A DNA stretch of 64,000 nucleotides from positions 38,213,676-38,277,675 of the forward strand of contig CM059977.1 in NCBI GenBank assembly GCA_030490835.1. The letters run 5' to 3'. Numbering within the stretch: the first letter of the stretch is position 1; each line of letters begins with the position of its first letter. Source of the DNA: Annona cherimola. Lineage: Eukaryota; Streptophyta; Magnoliopsida; Magnoliales; Annonaceae. Below, piece by piece: positions 40,560 to 51,714 of this stretch. The position numbers and the translations under genes were made by a program. Under the pieces are notes generated by a model, which saw only the letters and a list, made by a program, of their open reading frames with translations, had not been told where the DNA came from and made no database searches.

Positions 40560-41440
40560 TGATCAAGCTCTTGATGATGAAAACTGGATCATAGCAATGC
40601 AAGAAGAGCTAAATCAATTTGAAAGAAACCAAGTTTGGCATCTTGTTCCAAGACCAAAAGATTGTACTGTCATTGGCACAAAGTGGGTCTTTAGGAAAAA
40701 ATTAGATGAAAGTGGACTTGTAGTGAGAAACAAAGATAGACTTGTGGCAAAAGGATACTTATAAGAAGAAGGAATAGATTTTGAGGAATCCTATGCCCCA
40801 GTTGCTAGATTAGAAGCTATTCGCATTTTACTAGCTTTTGCATCTCACATGAACTTTAAATTGTTTCAAATGGATGTTAAAAGTGCATTCTTGAATGGAT
40901 ATATAAATGAAGAGGTGTATGTTGAACAACCACCTGGATTTGAGGAGAAAGATCAATCTAAATTTGTATACAAATTAACCAAAGCATTATATGGCTTAAA
41001 ACAAGCTCCAAGGGCTTGATATGAAAGATTAAGTAAATTTCTGATTGATCATGACTTTCAAAAGGGAAAGGTAGACACCACTTTGTTTATCAAGTATAAA
41101 GAAAAAGATATATTGATTATTCAAATTTATATTGATGACATTATTTTTGGTGCTACTAATGAGATTCTTTGTCAAAAATTTTCTGAGCTTATGCAGAAAG
41201 AATTTGAGATGAGTATGATGAGGGAGCTGAATTTTTTCCTTGGACTACAAATCAAGCAACTAAATGAAGGAATTTTCATCAACCAGTCCAAGTATATCAA
41301 AGAAATGTTGAAGAAGTTTGGCATGAAAAATAGCAAAGGGGCAAACACGCCTATGAGCTCAACAATTAAAATTGAAAAAGATGAGAAAGGAAAAACAATT
41401 GATTTAAAATTATATAGAAGCATGATAGGTTCTTTATTAT
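40560..41440 (+). pseudogene. Copia reverse transcriptase, 5' part, split by the Gypsy insertion
   Basis: RT starts near WVFRKKLDESG. The palm motif YIDD is at 41128-41139. TAA at 40762 falls just before [17 protein letters not shown], where relatives have Gln. TGA at 41018 replaces the Trp of the conserved QAPRAW motif. The frame reaches the conserved YRSMIGSLL, where the Gypsy LTR interrupts it at 41441. The frame resumes at 50791. Confidence 0.92.
41436..41440 (+). repeat. Target-site duplication ATTAT, left copy (Gypsy)
   Basis: ATTAT directly precedes the Gypsy 5' LTR. The same ATTAT follows the 3' LTR at 50791-50795. Confidence 0.93.
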
Positions 41441-42993
41441 TGAAAAATATTTAAAAAATAATAATAATAATTATTAATTTTTGCATTTTTGCCTCCCCAG
41501 ACATGTGGGCCCCACAGGATAAAATAGGATGAGATAAGAACTCTCCTAGATAGGGTGGTTAAGATAGAATTTAATTTTGAAATAAATTTTATCTCTACAG
41601 GATAAGATATGATAAGAATTATCATAGATAAGATTTGTTAAGATAAAATCTAATTTTAAAATAAATTTTATCTTATACCTATCTTCCTATCCCTTAAAAG
41701 CTACGAGACTTCTATAAATTGGGGTGGGGACTTAATAGATGGAGATGTTCGTAAGAAGGTTTGGGAGGTAAAGTAGCGGAAGGAGGAAATTTATTTTCTT
41801 CAAAGGCAAGTGGGATTTTATTTGAAATTGATTTTAGTACAATGCTATGATTATTTTTATACAATTTTTATGTATAAAGCATACATATTATATATATTAT
41901 AATTTTTAGACTATGCTTTGCATATTTAAATTTTATAATCCTAAATTTATAGGATATAAAATTTTGCAGATAAATATGTTGAAATTTTATGCTTGAAATT
42001 ATATGCATTGAGATTTTTTAATGCATTGATATGCAATAAATATGTGGATATTGAAATTATATATTAATGATATGGGTTAATTGCAGCATGTCTTTAATAA
42101 TATTTATATGTATTATGAACGGCAAAAAAAATCAAGTTATATAAGCCAGTTCCGATTTTTCCAGACGTACACGAATGGAAAGTCATCTAAATAAGAAGTT
42201 TCATGCAGAGGTAATTTTCGTCAGAGGCGTCAGAGGGAGAGGAATTTTCGTGCAAGCATGAAAAGCTTGCTTTTGCAACGAAATTGTTTTGTTGCTTTTG
42301 ACGTTTTCTTTCACATTTAATAATTTTTGATGCTTCTGATCTCCACAGGATTTTGGAAATTGATGTGTGGGCCATTACAGCAATAAAGGCTGAGTGACAG
42401 AGGTCTTAGTAGGGCCCACCTGCAGTAAAGGCTACGATGATATAGCTTAATGTGGACCGTTTATTTCATTTTATTATGATTAAATTATTTGAACTCCGAT
42501 TTGAATGACCAAATAGTTTATTTCTATATTTATGATGCTTCTGGACTCAATGGAAGGGTTCGATTTTGCATTTGAGGCTAAAATTTTAAGATATTAAATT
42601 AAATGATTATTTTATCATTTAATTAAGTTTTAATTGGGCCATTATCCATTTTCAAATAATTTTCTACTTGCTAGTTATGTTGAGACTAACCCATTATTTT
42701 TACAGGTGTACCAAATCAAGTGGGACACTAGCATTTTGGGATTTACAAGAAGATTTTCAAGAATAATTATTTCTATTTATTTATTTTAAAGGCATGTATT
42801 GAGAATGATAGACTTGTAAAATTTTTTTTTCTTTATGCCTTGATGTAATAATGGGAACATGACTAGTGGAAGTGGAATATTGAAATTTTTTATGAAATTA
42901 TAATAATTAATTTTGCCATAAATGTGTTATTGATCTTGAGAAATTGTATTAAATATACGGCCCGAGATCACTTTTCTGGACCGGTATGTTACA
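41441..42993 (+). mobile_element. Gypsy (chromovirus) 5' LTR
   Basis: 1,553 bp, starting TGAAAAATATT (TGTAAAATATT in the 3' LTR) and ending TATGTTACA. By eye there are about 30 substitutions against the 3' LTR and one deletion of about 12 bp, about 2 percent divergence. Confidence 0.95.
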
Positions 42994-42995
42994 GA

Positions 42996-43008
42996 TGGTA
43001 TCAGAGCA
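42996..43008 (+). promoter_or_regulatory. Gypsy primer-binding site
   Basis: TGGTATCAGAGCA lies two bases after the 5' LTR and is complementary to initiator tRNA-Met. Confidence 0.93.
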
Positions 43009-43067
43009 GTCACGCATATAAAATATGGCTTATTAATTATTATAAATTTTTTTTTTAAAAAAGAATT

Positions 43068-44228
43068 TTGAAATGGATTCACAAATCTAACCCTATGTTT
43101 TCTTTTCGAGTCCAGAAAGTGGTCAGTTCGGGTGCATCGGTTTACCCTACACCTAAAAACCAAGGAAAGACTCTCCCTACTACCCATGAAAGGTTAAGTG
43201 CCCTAGAAAAACAGGTTTTAACCTTGAGAAAGGAATCCTATTTACAGTACCAAGCCCTAAATAAAAAGTTGGATAGGATTCTAGAGGCTGTGGATGCTGC
43301 CACCCCACCTATACCTGTTAAACCTCGGGTTAGAAATCTAAACAGGGAGAAGGGTAAGAAACAAGTAACCCAATTAATGACTGACCCAGAAAGTGAGCTA
43401 GATAATGAAACCTTAGTTGATAAAAGTAAAAGGCTGCGTACCCAAAAATCTATAGAGGATGAGAAGCCTAAGAAAAGAAAAGCTGAAACTCAGGCTGTGC
43501 CTACATCTAAGAAGGCTGTACCCTTACCTCGGATGGCTGGAACCCTAAAACAGGATGATCCTTCAACTTTAAGGAAACCTTCTATACGAACTAAAGTTGC
43601 TGTTACAAAGCCTAAGATAACACCTATTAACATACCCAAAGCCCTGGATGAGTTCAAAACTGCTGATATACCCAATGTCATGGATGAGTTTAAAGCCGCT
43701 AATGTACCTAAAGCTAAGGATGTGCCTAAAGCTATGGATGAGTTTGAAGCTGCTAATGTACCCAAGGCTGTGGATGTGCCCAAAGAGGTGGATGTACCTA
43801 AGGCTGCTGATATACCTAAGGCTATGGGTGAGTTCCTTGCTATACCCAAGCCAAAGGTAACGGTTGAACCTAGTCAACAGCTACAGAAGGAAGTTTCCGC
43901 TGTTCAAGGACCCAGCCCAGATCTTGTCTATACTGAGGTAGAGACCCAGGAAGTACCTTCTCAGGCTACTCACAAGTTATCCTTTATGCGGCCACAGGGT
44001 CAAGACGTGCAGACTAGAGTTGATTCTAAGGAAGCCTACTCTGGAAAGGAACCAAGAACTTTTTATAACCAACGACCCATTTTAACTGAATTGGTGTGTT
44101 ATTTTTGTGGTACCAATGGACATACAGCTAAGACATGTTTATATGGTAGTCGAGTTTGTTTCCTATGTCATTCCTCTATCACCTCAAGGAAAATTGTCCT
44201 TTTAGCAAATATGCAAATTAGGTTGTAA
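43068..44228 (+). CDS. Extra ORF between 5' LTR and gag of the chromovirus (386 aa), function unknown
   Basis: An uninterrupted sense ORF at a position where Tekay/Del elements normally begin gag. Residues about 45-80 look like a coiled coil (LSALEKQVLTLRKE, then ALNKKLDRILEAV). Residues about 85-190 are basic and Lys/Pro-rich. Residues about 185-265 form degenerate repeats of the type VPKAxDxPKAMDEFEAAN. Near the C-terminus is a CCHC knuckle, CYFCGTNGHTAKTC. A second knuckle (CFLC...HLKENC) is broken by a frameshift, so the true protein probably ended in a different frame, near 44215. It is followed 82 bp later by the gag ATG. It may be an RNA- or DNA-binding accessory protein, but I recognise no named family. 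Confidence 0.75.
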   Translation: MKWIHKSNPMFSFRVQKVVSSGASVYPTPKNQGKTLPTTHERLSALEKQVLTLRKESYLQYQALNKKLDRILEAVDAATPPIPVKPRVRNLNREKGKKQVTQLMTDPESELDNETLVDKSKRLRTQKSIEDEKPKKRKAETQAVPTSKKAVPLPRMAGTLKQDDPSTLRKPSIRTKVAVTKPKITPINIPKALDEFKTADIPNVMDEFKAANVPKAKDVPKAMDEFEAANVPKAVDVPKEVDVPKAADIPKAMGEFLAIPKPKVTVEPSQQLQKEVSAVQGPSPDLVYTEVETQEVPSQATHKLSFMRPQGQDVQTRVDSKEAYSGKEPRTFYNQRPILTELVCYFCGTNGHTAKTCLYGSRVCFLCHSSITSRKIVLLANMQIRL

Positions 44229-44310
44229 CATTTTTTTTAAATAAAAAGTTACGATTGTTCCTGTTTGCTTAAGAATATTTATTGAGACCATATTTCTCTT
44301 CTATGCCAGA

Positions 44311-45640
44311 ATGGAAAGTAATTCCGATGATCTGAATGCCCAACCCGGTCACTCAGAGCAATATCCTAGTAAAAAGCCGCGAAAGAAGCAGGCTAAGGAC
44401 CAACCAGAAGCTGAGCCTAGAAAAAGGCCCAGTAGAAGGAAGGATAAATCTCTAGTTGAATCTCCGACTAGAACTAACATGCTTGAGCAGCGTCTGAATG
44501 AACGAGAGAAAACCCTTGCAGTGTTTCAGACAGCCTTTTCGTCAGTGGGAACGGATGCAAGCACAGCTAGAACAGATTGTTCAACAGCAATCATCAGCAG
44601 TGCTAAGAAACCAAGAGCACTGTCACCACGGGCATGATGAACATCAGTCGACTGCTAGTATGCATGGGAGTCAGAGAGAAGGGCCAGATCAAAACCCTGG
44701 TACTCGGGTTTTAGAAGAAAAATTGGAATTTGGTAGGCAGGAAGAAGTGGAGGTCTCGAACCAGGCAAACAGAGGAGCTAGTGATAAAGCTCAAGGAACA
44801 GTTGTAGAAAGTTTGAGTATTGCAACCTCGGGTTGTCCCGAACAGCGAGAAATGGATCGACGAGATGCTGATGCATTCCATCGTCAAAAACCCCCATCCT
44901 TTGCCGGTGGTGATTGTTTAGCTGCCGAGCATTGGATCGAGGCTATGGAAAAGATTTTTGACTTTCTGGGTTGTGATGACCGACATAAAGTTTTATTTGC
45001 TCCGTTCAAACTAAGTGGAGAGGCCTATCGATGGTGGAAGACACAACAACGTGTCTTCAACAGTAGAAAAGAAAATGTAACTTGGGATAAATTTAAGGAA
45101 TCCTTTTTCGCCAAATTCTTTCCATCTTCTGTTAAAATTTTGAAGGCCCGAGAGTTTGCTGAATTGAAGCAAGGCACTATGACGGTGGCCGAGTATGAAA
45201 CAAAGTTCAACTCTCTGCTTCGGTTTGCTCCAAGCTCAGAATGGGAAGAATATAGTCAGATCCGCAAGTTTGAGGATGGTCTTGCTGAGGGTATATGCGG
45301 TCGAGTAATACTTTACTGCAATAAAACCTATGGTGATGCAGTTGATAATGCTCTCTTAGTTGAGAGTGATACCGCTGAACTTGATCGGCGTTACCTGAAA
45401 AGGGAACGATCACCAGCAAAAGATCATTCGGGAAAGAAGCAGGTCGGACAGTCTTCTTCGGGGCAAACTAGAGTCGAGGGAAGTGGAAAGAATGGAGAAT
45501 TTCAAAAGAAAAAAAAGTCCCTAAGTGCAACAGATGTGGAAAGTTTCATACCGGACTTTGCAAATGCTTCAAGTGCGGAAAGACTGGTCATCGACCATCA
45601 AATTGTGTCATGAGCTTCGTGTGCTACAACTGCGGACAAC
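44311..45640 (+). pseudogene. Chromovirus gag with two frameshifts
   Basis: ATG 44311 opens a Lys/Arg-rich N-terminus. The frame changes near 44,500-44,535 into the 44498-45613 frame. That frame carries the retrotransposon gag core (HWIEAMEKIFDFLGC, RWWKTQQRVF, TVAEYETKFNSLLRFAP). After a poly(A)-rich slip near 45,510 the CCHC region continues in another frame (CNRCGKFH, CFKCGKTGHRPSNC). It then runs into the 45610 frame (CYNCGQPGHIIKDC). Three knuckle-like units in a row are usual for this lineage. The homopolymer AAAAGAAAAAAAAG is a likely site of the second frameshift. Confidence 0.85.
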
Positions 45641-46068
45641 CTGGTCATATAATTAAAGATTGTCCAATAGCCAGAAATGTTGGACAACCACAACAGCAGG
45701 GGCAAAATCGTCCAGTTGGTAGACCAGCAGGACAACAATACCAAGGTGGTGGTGGACGACAATCAGTTTTATCAGCTCAAGCACAAGTCCGTGCCCTAAT
45801 ACCTGAGCAAACCCAAGCACCGGCGGAGACAGTGGCAGGTATTATTCGTCTGCGGTATTTTTTCTCTAGTATTATTTGACACAGGTGCAGATAGTTCTTT
45901 TATATCCGAAGAGTTCGTGCAAGAGCATAAATTGAAAGTCACTGAGTTAACTTGGGATGTCCGAGTCACATCACCTGTTGGGGGTAGTTTATTGATTAGA
46001 CATGCTTGTATGTCTTGTACCCTAGAAAGTGAAAGTTTGACTATCCAGTAGATCTTTTAATCATACCT
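45610..46068 (+). pseudogene. Chromovirus nucleocapsid end and protease
   Basis: From 45610 the zinc knuckle is followed by a Gln/Gly-rich linker. The protease active site FDTGADSSF has its Asp at 45878, in a frame different from the knuckle, so a frameshift lies near 45,850. A stop at about 46050 precedes the [17 protein letters not shown] segment that normally ends the protease region. Confidence 0.85.
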
Positions 46069-48102
46069 ATGAAAGATCTAGATATCATTTTGGGAATGAA
46101 TTGGTTAGTTGAGTGGGTACATGGAATTTACCCTCGTGAGCTTCGTGTAAGCTTAAGAGGATCCGATAAACAAAGTATTGATTTCAAGGGAAGTCAATTA
46201 GTAGTACCCCACCTCATATCAGCTTTTCAAGCTAGAAAACTTATTAGAAAGGGTTGGCTAGGATGTCTTGTTTCAGTTCTAGCAATAGAAGATAAAGAGG
46301 TTAAGTTGGAAGACATTCCAGTTGTTCATGAATTTCCGGATGTGTTTCCAAAAGAGTTGTCGGGAGTACCCCCAGAAAGAGAAATTGATTTCATCATAGA
46401 ATTGATGCCCGATACTACTCCAATTTCAAAAACTCCTTATCGAATGGCTCCTGCAGAATTGAAAGAATTAAAGATACAGTTGCAAGAGCTTCTTGATTTA
46501 GGGTTTATTCGACCTAGTAAGTCACCTTGTGAAGCACCTGTGCTTTTTGTAAAGAAGAAAAATGGCAGTATGAGGCTGTGCATCGATTACAGAGAGCTTA
46601 ATAAGGTAACAATAAAGAATAAATATCCACTTCCCCGAGTTGATGATCTCTTTGATCAACTGCAAGGTGCATCGGTCTTCTCCAAAATAGATCTACGGTC
46701 AGGATATCATCAGTTGAAAGTTCGTGACGAAGATATATCTAAGACAGCTTTTAGAACCCGGTATGGTCATTACGAATTTTTGGTGATGCCATTCGGAGTA
46801 ACCAATGCTCCGGCCGCATTTATGGACCTTAAGAATAGGGTATTTCGACAGTTCTTAGACAGGTGTGTTGTGGTATTTATTGATGATATTTTAGTGTATT
46901 CCAAGGGAGAAGCAGAACATGTTGGTCATCTAAGAGAAGTACTACAGACCCTAAGAGAACACAAGTTGTATGCCAAACTAAAGAAATGTGAGTTTTGGAT
47001 GGATAGTGTGACATTCTTAGGTCATGTAGTTAGCAGTGATGGTGTATCAGTAGACCCAAAGAAGATAGAAGCTATAACCAATTGGGGTAGACCGACTACT
47101 GTAACTGAGGTTAGAAGTTTTCTGGGTATGGCAGGATATTATCAAAAATTTGTGGAAAATTTTTCAAGTATAGCAGTACCACTTACCAGGTTAATCCACA
47201 AGAATACTAAATTTATCTGGTCAGATGCTTATGAGAAAAGTTTCAAAGAATTGAAGAGTCGCTTAACTTCAGTGCCGATTTTAGCCTTGCTGATCACGGG
47301 CAAAAACTATGTGGTGTACAGTGATGCATCTAGAAAAGGCCTCGGTTGTGTACTTATGCAGCAAGGTAGGGTAATTGCCTATGCATCTAGGCAGTTAAGA
47401 CCCTATGAACAAAATTACCCTACCCATGACCTGGAATTAGCCGCAGTGGTATTTGCTTTAAAAATATAGCGACACTACTTGTATGGTGAGAAAATTGAAA
47501 TCTTTCTAGACCATAAGAGCCTGAAGTACATTTTCTCTCAAAAAGAGTTAAACCTTCGACAGAGAAGATGGTTGGAGTTACTAAAAGACTATGACATTAG
47601 TATTCAATATCACCCCGGTAAAGCAAATGTGGTAGCTGATGCTCTAAGTCGTAAATTCTGCGCTGCAGTTTGGATTACTCAACAATTGCATCTAATAAGA
47701 GAAATTCAATTCTTGCAGTTGGAAGTAGTAACTCCACGAGAAATTCGAAGAATAAGTGCTTTACAAATTCAATCAACACTGATTGATCAGATAAAGCAAG
47801 CTCAGAAACAAGATAAACTTATTCTTCGTGTTTTAGAGAAGTTAAAGAATGGAGATCCCTCGGATTTCGGTTGCAGTCCTGATGGCACACTACTTTTCCG
47901 GGTTGTGCCCAGAGATGATAAGCTACGACGAGAAATTTTAGAGGAAGCCCATCAGTCTAAATTTTCTGTGCACCCTGGTAGTACCAAGATGTACAAAGAT
48001 TTGAGACAAAATTTCTGGTGGAAAAGGCTGCGTGTCAAGTGTGCCAAATTTGTGTCTCAGTGCTTAGTATGTCAGCAGGTTAAAGCTGAACGAAAAAGAT
48101 AA
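46069..48102 (+). pseudogene. Chromovirus reverse transcriptase, RNase H and integrase zinc domain
   Basis: RT runs from [13 protein letters not shown] through the catalytic FIDD (46876-46887). RNase H begins at [17 protein letters not shown] at 47467-47469 replaces the Trp of ALKIWRHYL, a single G-to-A change. The frame continues unchanged to the integrase HHCC site (HPGSTKMY, then CLVCQQVK) and stops with TAA at 48100. Apart from the stops the RT palm is well preserved, so this copy is young. Confidence 0.92.
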
Positions 48103-49083
48103 GCCGGATTGTTGCAACCTTTAGAAATACCAGAGTGGAAATGGGAGCATATTACCATGGAATTTGTGATAGCTCTCCCTAAGACGTAAGCTCGTTGTGA
48201 TGCTGTATGGGTAGTGGTGGACAGACTTACTAAATCTGCTCACTTCTTGCCCTATCGCATGACCTTTAGAATGGATCAAATGGAAGATTTGTACCTGCGA
48301 GAGATTGTTCGTTTACATGGTGTCCCTGTTTCCATTGTGTCAGACAGAGATCGACAGTTTATTTCTGATTTCTGGCAAAAATTACAAAAATATATGGGAA
48401 CAGAGTTGCGGTTAAGCACCGCATATCACCCGCAAACTGATGGTCAGTCTGAAAGAACTATTCAAATTTTAGAAGATTTATTGAGAGCTTGTGCCTTAGA
48501 TTTTCCTGGTTCATGAGATGAGCATTTGTCTTTGGTTGAATTTGCCTATAACAATAGTTATCAGGCTAGTATTGGTATGGCTCCGTTTGAAGCTCTGTAT
48601 GGAAAAAGGTGTCGAACGCCTGTCTATTGGGAAGAAATTGGTACGCGACAACTTTTAGCTCCAGCCTTGGTTCAGCAAGCTGCTGATATGGTTCGAATTA
48701 TTAGACGACGATTAGAAGCAGCGCAAGATCGCCAGAAAAAGTATGCTTATGGCAGACGAAGAGACCTACAATTTACAGTAGGCGAGTTAGTCTTCTTAAA
48801 AGTCTCTCCCACTAAAGGTGTGACTCGTTTCGGAGTAAAAGGCAAATTATCTCCTTAATATATCGGACCTTTTGAGATATTGGAAATTATAGGCGGTGTT
48901 GCCTATCGGTTAGCATTGCCTCCTTCGCTAGCAAATGTTCATAATGTCTTCCATATCTCACAGTTAAGAAAGTATGTAGCCGATTCGACGCATATTTTGT
49001 CGACCGAACAATATGAGATCGAGGAAGATTTAACTCATCCAGAATGTCCTGTTCGAATCTTGGATAGTCGCAGAAGCAATTAA
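48103..49083 (+). pseudogene. Chromovirus integrase core and GPY/F region
   Basis: The catalytic triad region is complete. The first acidic residue is Glu at 48160 (ITMEF) where related elements have Asp. The second Asp is at 48343 (VSDRDRQF) and the Glu at 48451 (QSERTIQ). Stops occur at 48187, 48514 (Trp codon of SWDEHL changed to TGA) and 48856 (before YIGPFEIL). The C-terminal part [16 protein letters not shown] is intact. Confidence 0.9.
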
Positions 49084-49205
49084 AGAGGAGGACAATTCGG
49101 CATGTTCTAGTACAATGGAGCAACCACGGTGAGCGGGAAGCAACGTGGGAACTAGAGGACGATATTCGTAGAATCTGCCCCGAATTGTTCCACAATCTAT
49201 CATGA
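49010..49205 (+). pseudogene. Chromodomain of the chromovirus, frameshifted
   Basis: [21 protein letters not shown] is in the 48880 frame, which stops at 49083. The rest, HVLVQWSNHGEREATWELEDD, lies in the next frame and ends at TGA 49203-49205. Together they match the chromodomain that directs chromoviruses to heterochromatin. One indel near 49,075 breaks it. Confidence 0.88.
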
Positions 49206-49233
49206 CTATTGCAAGTTTCGAGGACCAAACTTT

Positions 49234-49248
49234 ATAAGGTGGGGAGAA
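49234..49248 (+). promoter_or_regulatory. Gypsy polypurine tract
   Basis: Purine-rich ATAAGGTGGGGAGAA immediately before the 3' LTR primes plus-strand DNA synthesis. Confidence 0.85.
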
Positions 49249-50790
49249 TGTAAAATATTGAAAAAATAATAATAATTATTATTAATTTTTGCATTTTTGC
49301 CTCCCCAGACATGTGGGCCCCACAAGATAAAATAGGATGAGATAAGAACTCTCCTAGATAGGGTGGTTAAGATAGAATTTAATTTTGAAATAAATTTTAT
49401 CTCTACAGGATAAGATATGATAAGAATTATCATAGATAAGATTTGTTAAGATAAAATCTAATTTTAAAATAAATTTTATCTTATTCTTATCTTCCTATCC
49501 TTTAGAAGCTACGAGACTTCTATAAATTGGGGTGGGGACTTAATAGATGAGGATGTTCGTAAGAAGGTTTGGGAGGTAAAGTGGCGGAATGAGGAAATTT
49601 ATTTTCTTCAAAGGCAAGTGGGATTTTATTTGAAATTGATTTTAGTACAATGCAATGATTATTTTTATACAATTTTTATGTATAAAGCATACATATTATA
49701 TATATTATAATTTTTAGACTATGCTTTGCATATTTAAATTTTATAATCCTAAATTTATAGGATATAAAATTTTGCAGATAAATATGTTGAAATTTTATGC
49801 TTGAAATTATATGCATTGAGATTTTTTAATGCATTGATATGCAATAAATATGTGGATATTGAAATTATATATTAATGATATGGGTTAATTGCAGCATGTC
49901 TTTAATAATATTTATATGTATTATGAACGGCAAAAAAAATCAAGTTATATAAGCCAGTTCCGATTTTCCCAGACGTACACGAATGGAAAGTCATCCAAAT
50001 AAGAAGTTTCATGCAGAGGTAATTTTCGTCAGAGGCGTCAGAGGGAGAGGAAGCATGAAAAGCTTGCTTTTGCAACGAAATTGTTTTGTTGCTTTTGACG
50101 TTTTCTTTCACATTTAATAATTTTTGATGCTTCTGATCTCCACAGGATTTTGGAAATTGATGTGTGGGCCATTACAGCAATAAAGACTGAGTGACAGAGG
50201 TCTTAGTAGGGCCCACCTGCAGTAAAGGCTACGATGATATAGCTTAATGTGGACCGTTTATTTCATTTTATTATGATTAAATTATTTGAACTCCGATTTG
50301 AATGACCAAATAGTTTATTTCTATATTTATGATGCTTCTGGACTCAATGGAAGGGTTCGATTTTGCATTTGAGGCCAAAATTTTAAGATATTAAATTAAA
50401 TGATTATTTTATCATTTAATTAAGTTTTAATATGGCCATTATCTATTTTCAAATAATTTTCTACTTGCTAGTCATGTTGAGACTAACCCATTATTTTTAC
50501 AGGTGTACCAAATCAAGTGGGACACTAGCGTTTTGGGATTTACAAGAAGATTTTCAAGAATAATTATTTCTATTTATTTATTTTAAAGGCATGTATTGAG
50601 AATGATAGACTTGTAAAATTTCTTTTTCTTTATGACTTAATGTAATAATGGGAACATGACTAGTGGAAGTGGAATATTGAAATTTTTTATGAAATTATAA
50701 TAATTAATTTTGCCATAAATGTGTGATTGATCTTGGAAAATTGCATTAAATACACGGCCCGAGATAACTTTTCTGGACCGGTATGTTATA
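49249..50790 (+). mobile_element. Gypsy (chromovirus) 3' LTR
   Basis: 1,542 bp, TGTAAAATATT to TATGTTATA. The last dinucleotide TA in place of CA is a terminal mutation. The next bases are the ATTAT target duplication. Confidence 0.95.
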
Positions 50791-51427
50791 ATTATATTTA
50801 ATTGCTTCTAGGCCTGATATATTGTTTAGTGTGTGTATGTGCTCTAGATTTCAATCATGTCCAAAAGAATCACACTTGGTAGCTGTAAATTTTTTTTCCA
50901 GATATTTGGTAGACACTACCAACATAGGACTTTGGTATCCAAAGGGCTCTAATTTTGATCTAATCGGCTACTCGGATGCGGATTTTGCCGGTTACAAAGT
51001 AGATAGAAAAAGCACTAATGGAACATGTCAATTTTTTGAGAACATGTTGGTTTCATGGTTTTCAAGAAAATAAACTAGTGTTGCTCTATCTACGACGGAA
51101 GCCGAATACATTGCCGCCGGGAGCTGTTGTGCCCAATTGCTTTGGATGAAACAACAACTTAGGGACTATGACATGAATTTTAAAGATATACCTATTAAAT
51201 GTGATAATACAAGTGCCATATGTTTAACTAAAAATCCAATATTGCATTCTAGAACCAAACATATAGACCTTAGACATCATTTTATTAGAGAACATGTAGA
51301 AAATCATGACATATGTTTGGAATACGTAAGAACAGAAGATCAAATTGCAGATATATTCACTAAATCTCTAGCAAAAGAACCATTTTATAAAATTAGAAAT
51401 GATATGGGAATGCTTGAATTAACTTAG
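50791..51427 (+). pseudogene. Copia RT end and RNase H, downstream of the Gypsy insertion
   Basis: The Copia frame resumes at the target duplication and continues through the SRPDIL-type motif and RNase H (YSDADFAGYK; STTEAEYIAAG; NPILHSRTKHIDLRHHFIRE; EDQIADIFTKSLA). TAA at 51071 replaces a Gln in the conserved SRKQ-SVALST region. The ORF ends at TAG 51425. Confidence 0.92.
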
Positions 51428-51699
51428 CAAAACACAAACTGAGGGGGAGCACAAGTTCAGGGGGAGCAACCCCATCATTCTCATAAAATTTTACCCACTC
51501 TATCTCAATTTTTTGATACATTGACAAAAAGGGGAAGAAGAGATCGGGATTTGAGTCTAAATTTTTATGACTGGTTTTAAATTTTTTGTTTGAATGTTTT
51601 TTGATTGTTTGCATGAATATGTTAAAAACTTCAAAATGCAAAATTAGCATGTTTTTAAGACATTGAAAGGTATACACTCAAATCAGTTTTGTCAATCAT

Positions 51700-51714
51700 C
51701 AAAAAGAGGGAGAT
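51700..51714 (+). promoter_or_regulatory. Copia polypurine tract
   Basis: AAAAAGAGGGAGAT-type sequence abuts the 3' LTR. Two AGGGGGAGCA motifs occur 250 bp upstream, as in Sire-type elements. Confidence 0.85.

Larger units (their letters stand above)
41441..50790 (+). mobile_element. Tekay/Del-like chromovirus (Gypsy) nested in Copia RT
   Basis: 9.35 kb: LTR, PBS, extra ORF, gag, protease, RT, RNase H, integrase, chromodomain, PPT, LTR. RT before integrase and the terminal chromodomain identify a chromovirus; RT text such as [20 protein letters not shown] is typical of Tekay/Del. Its reading frames carry several stops and frameshifts, so it cannot transpose by itself. The 5-bp target duplication is intact. 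Confidence 0.95.

Noticed and set aside
43490..43877. Antisense ORFs (119 and 102 aa) inside the extra chromovirus ORF
   Set aside because: They mirror the PKA-type repeat on the opposite strand. The sense frame is longer and carries real motifs.
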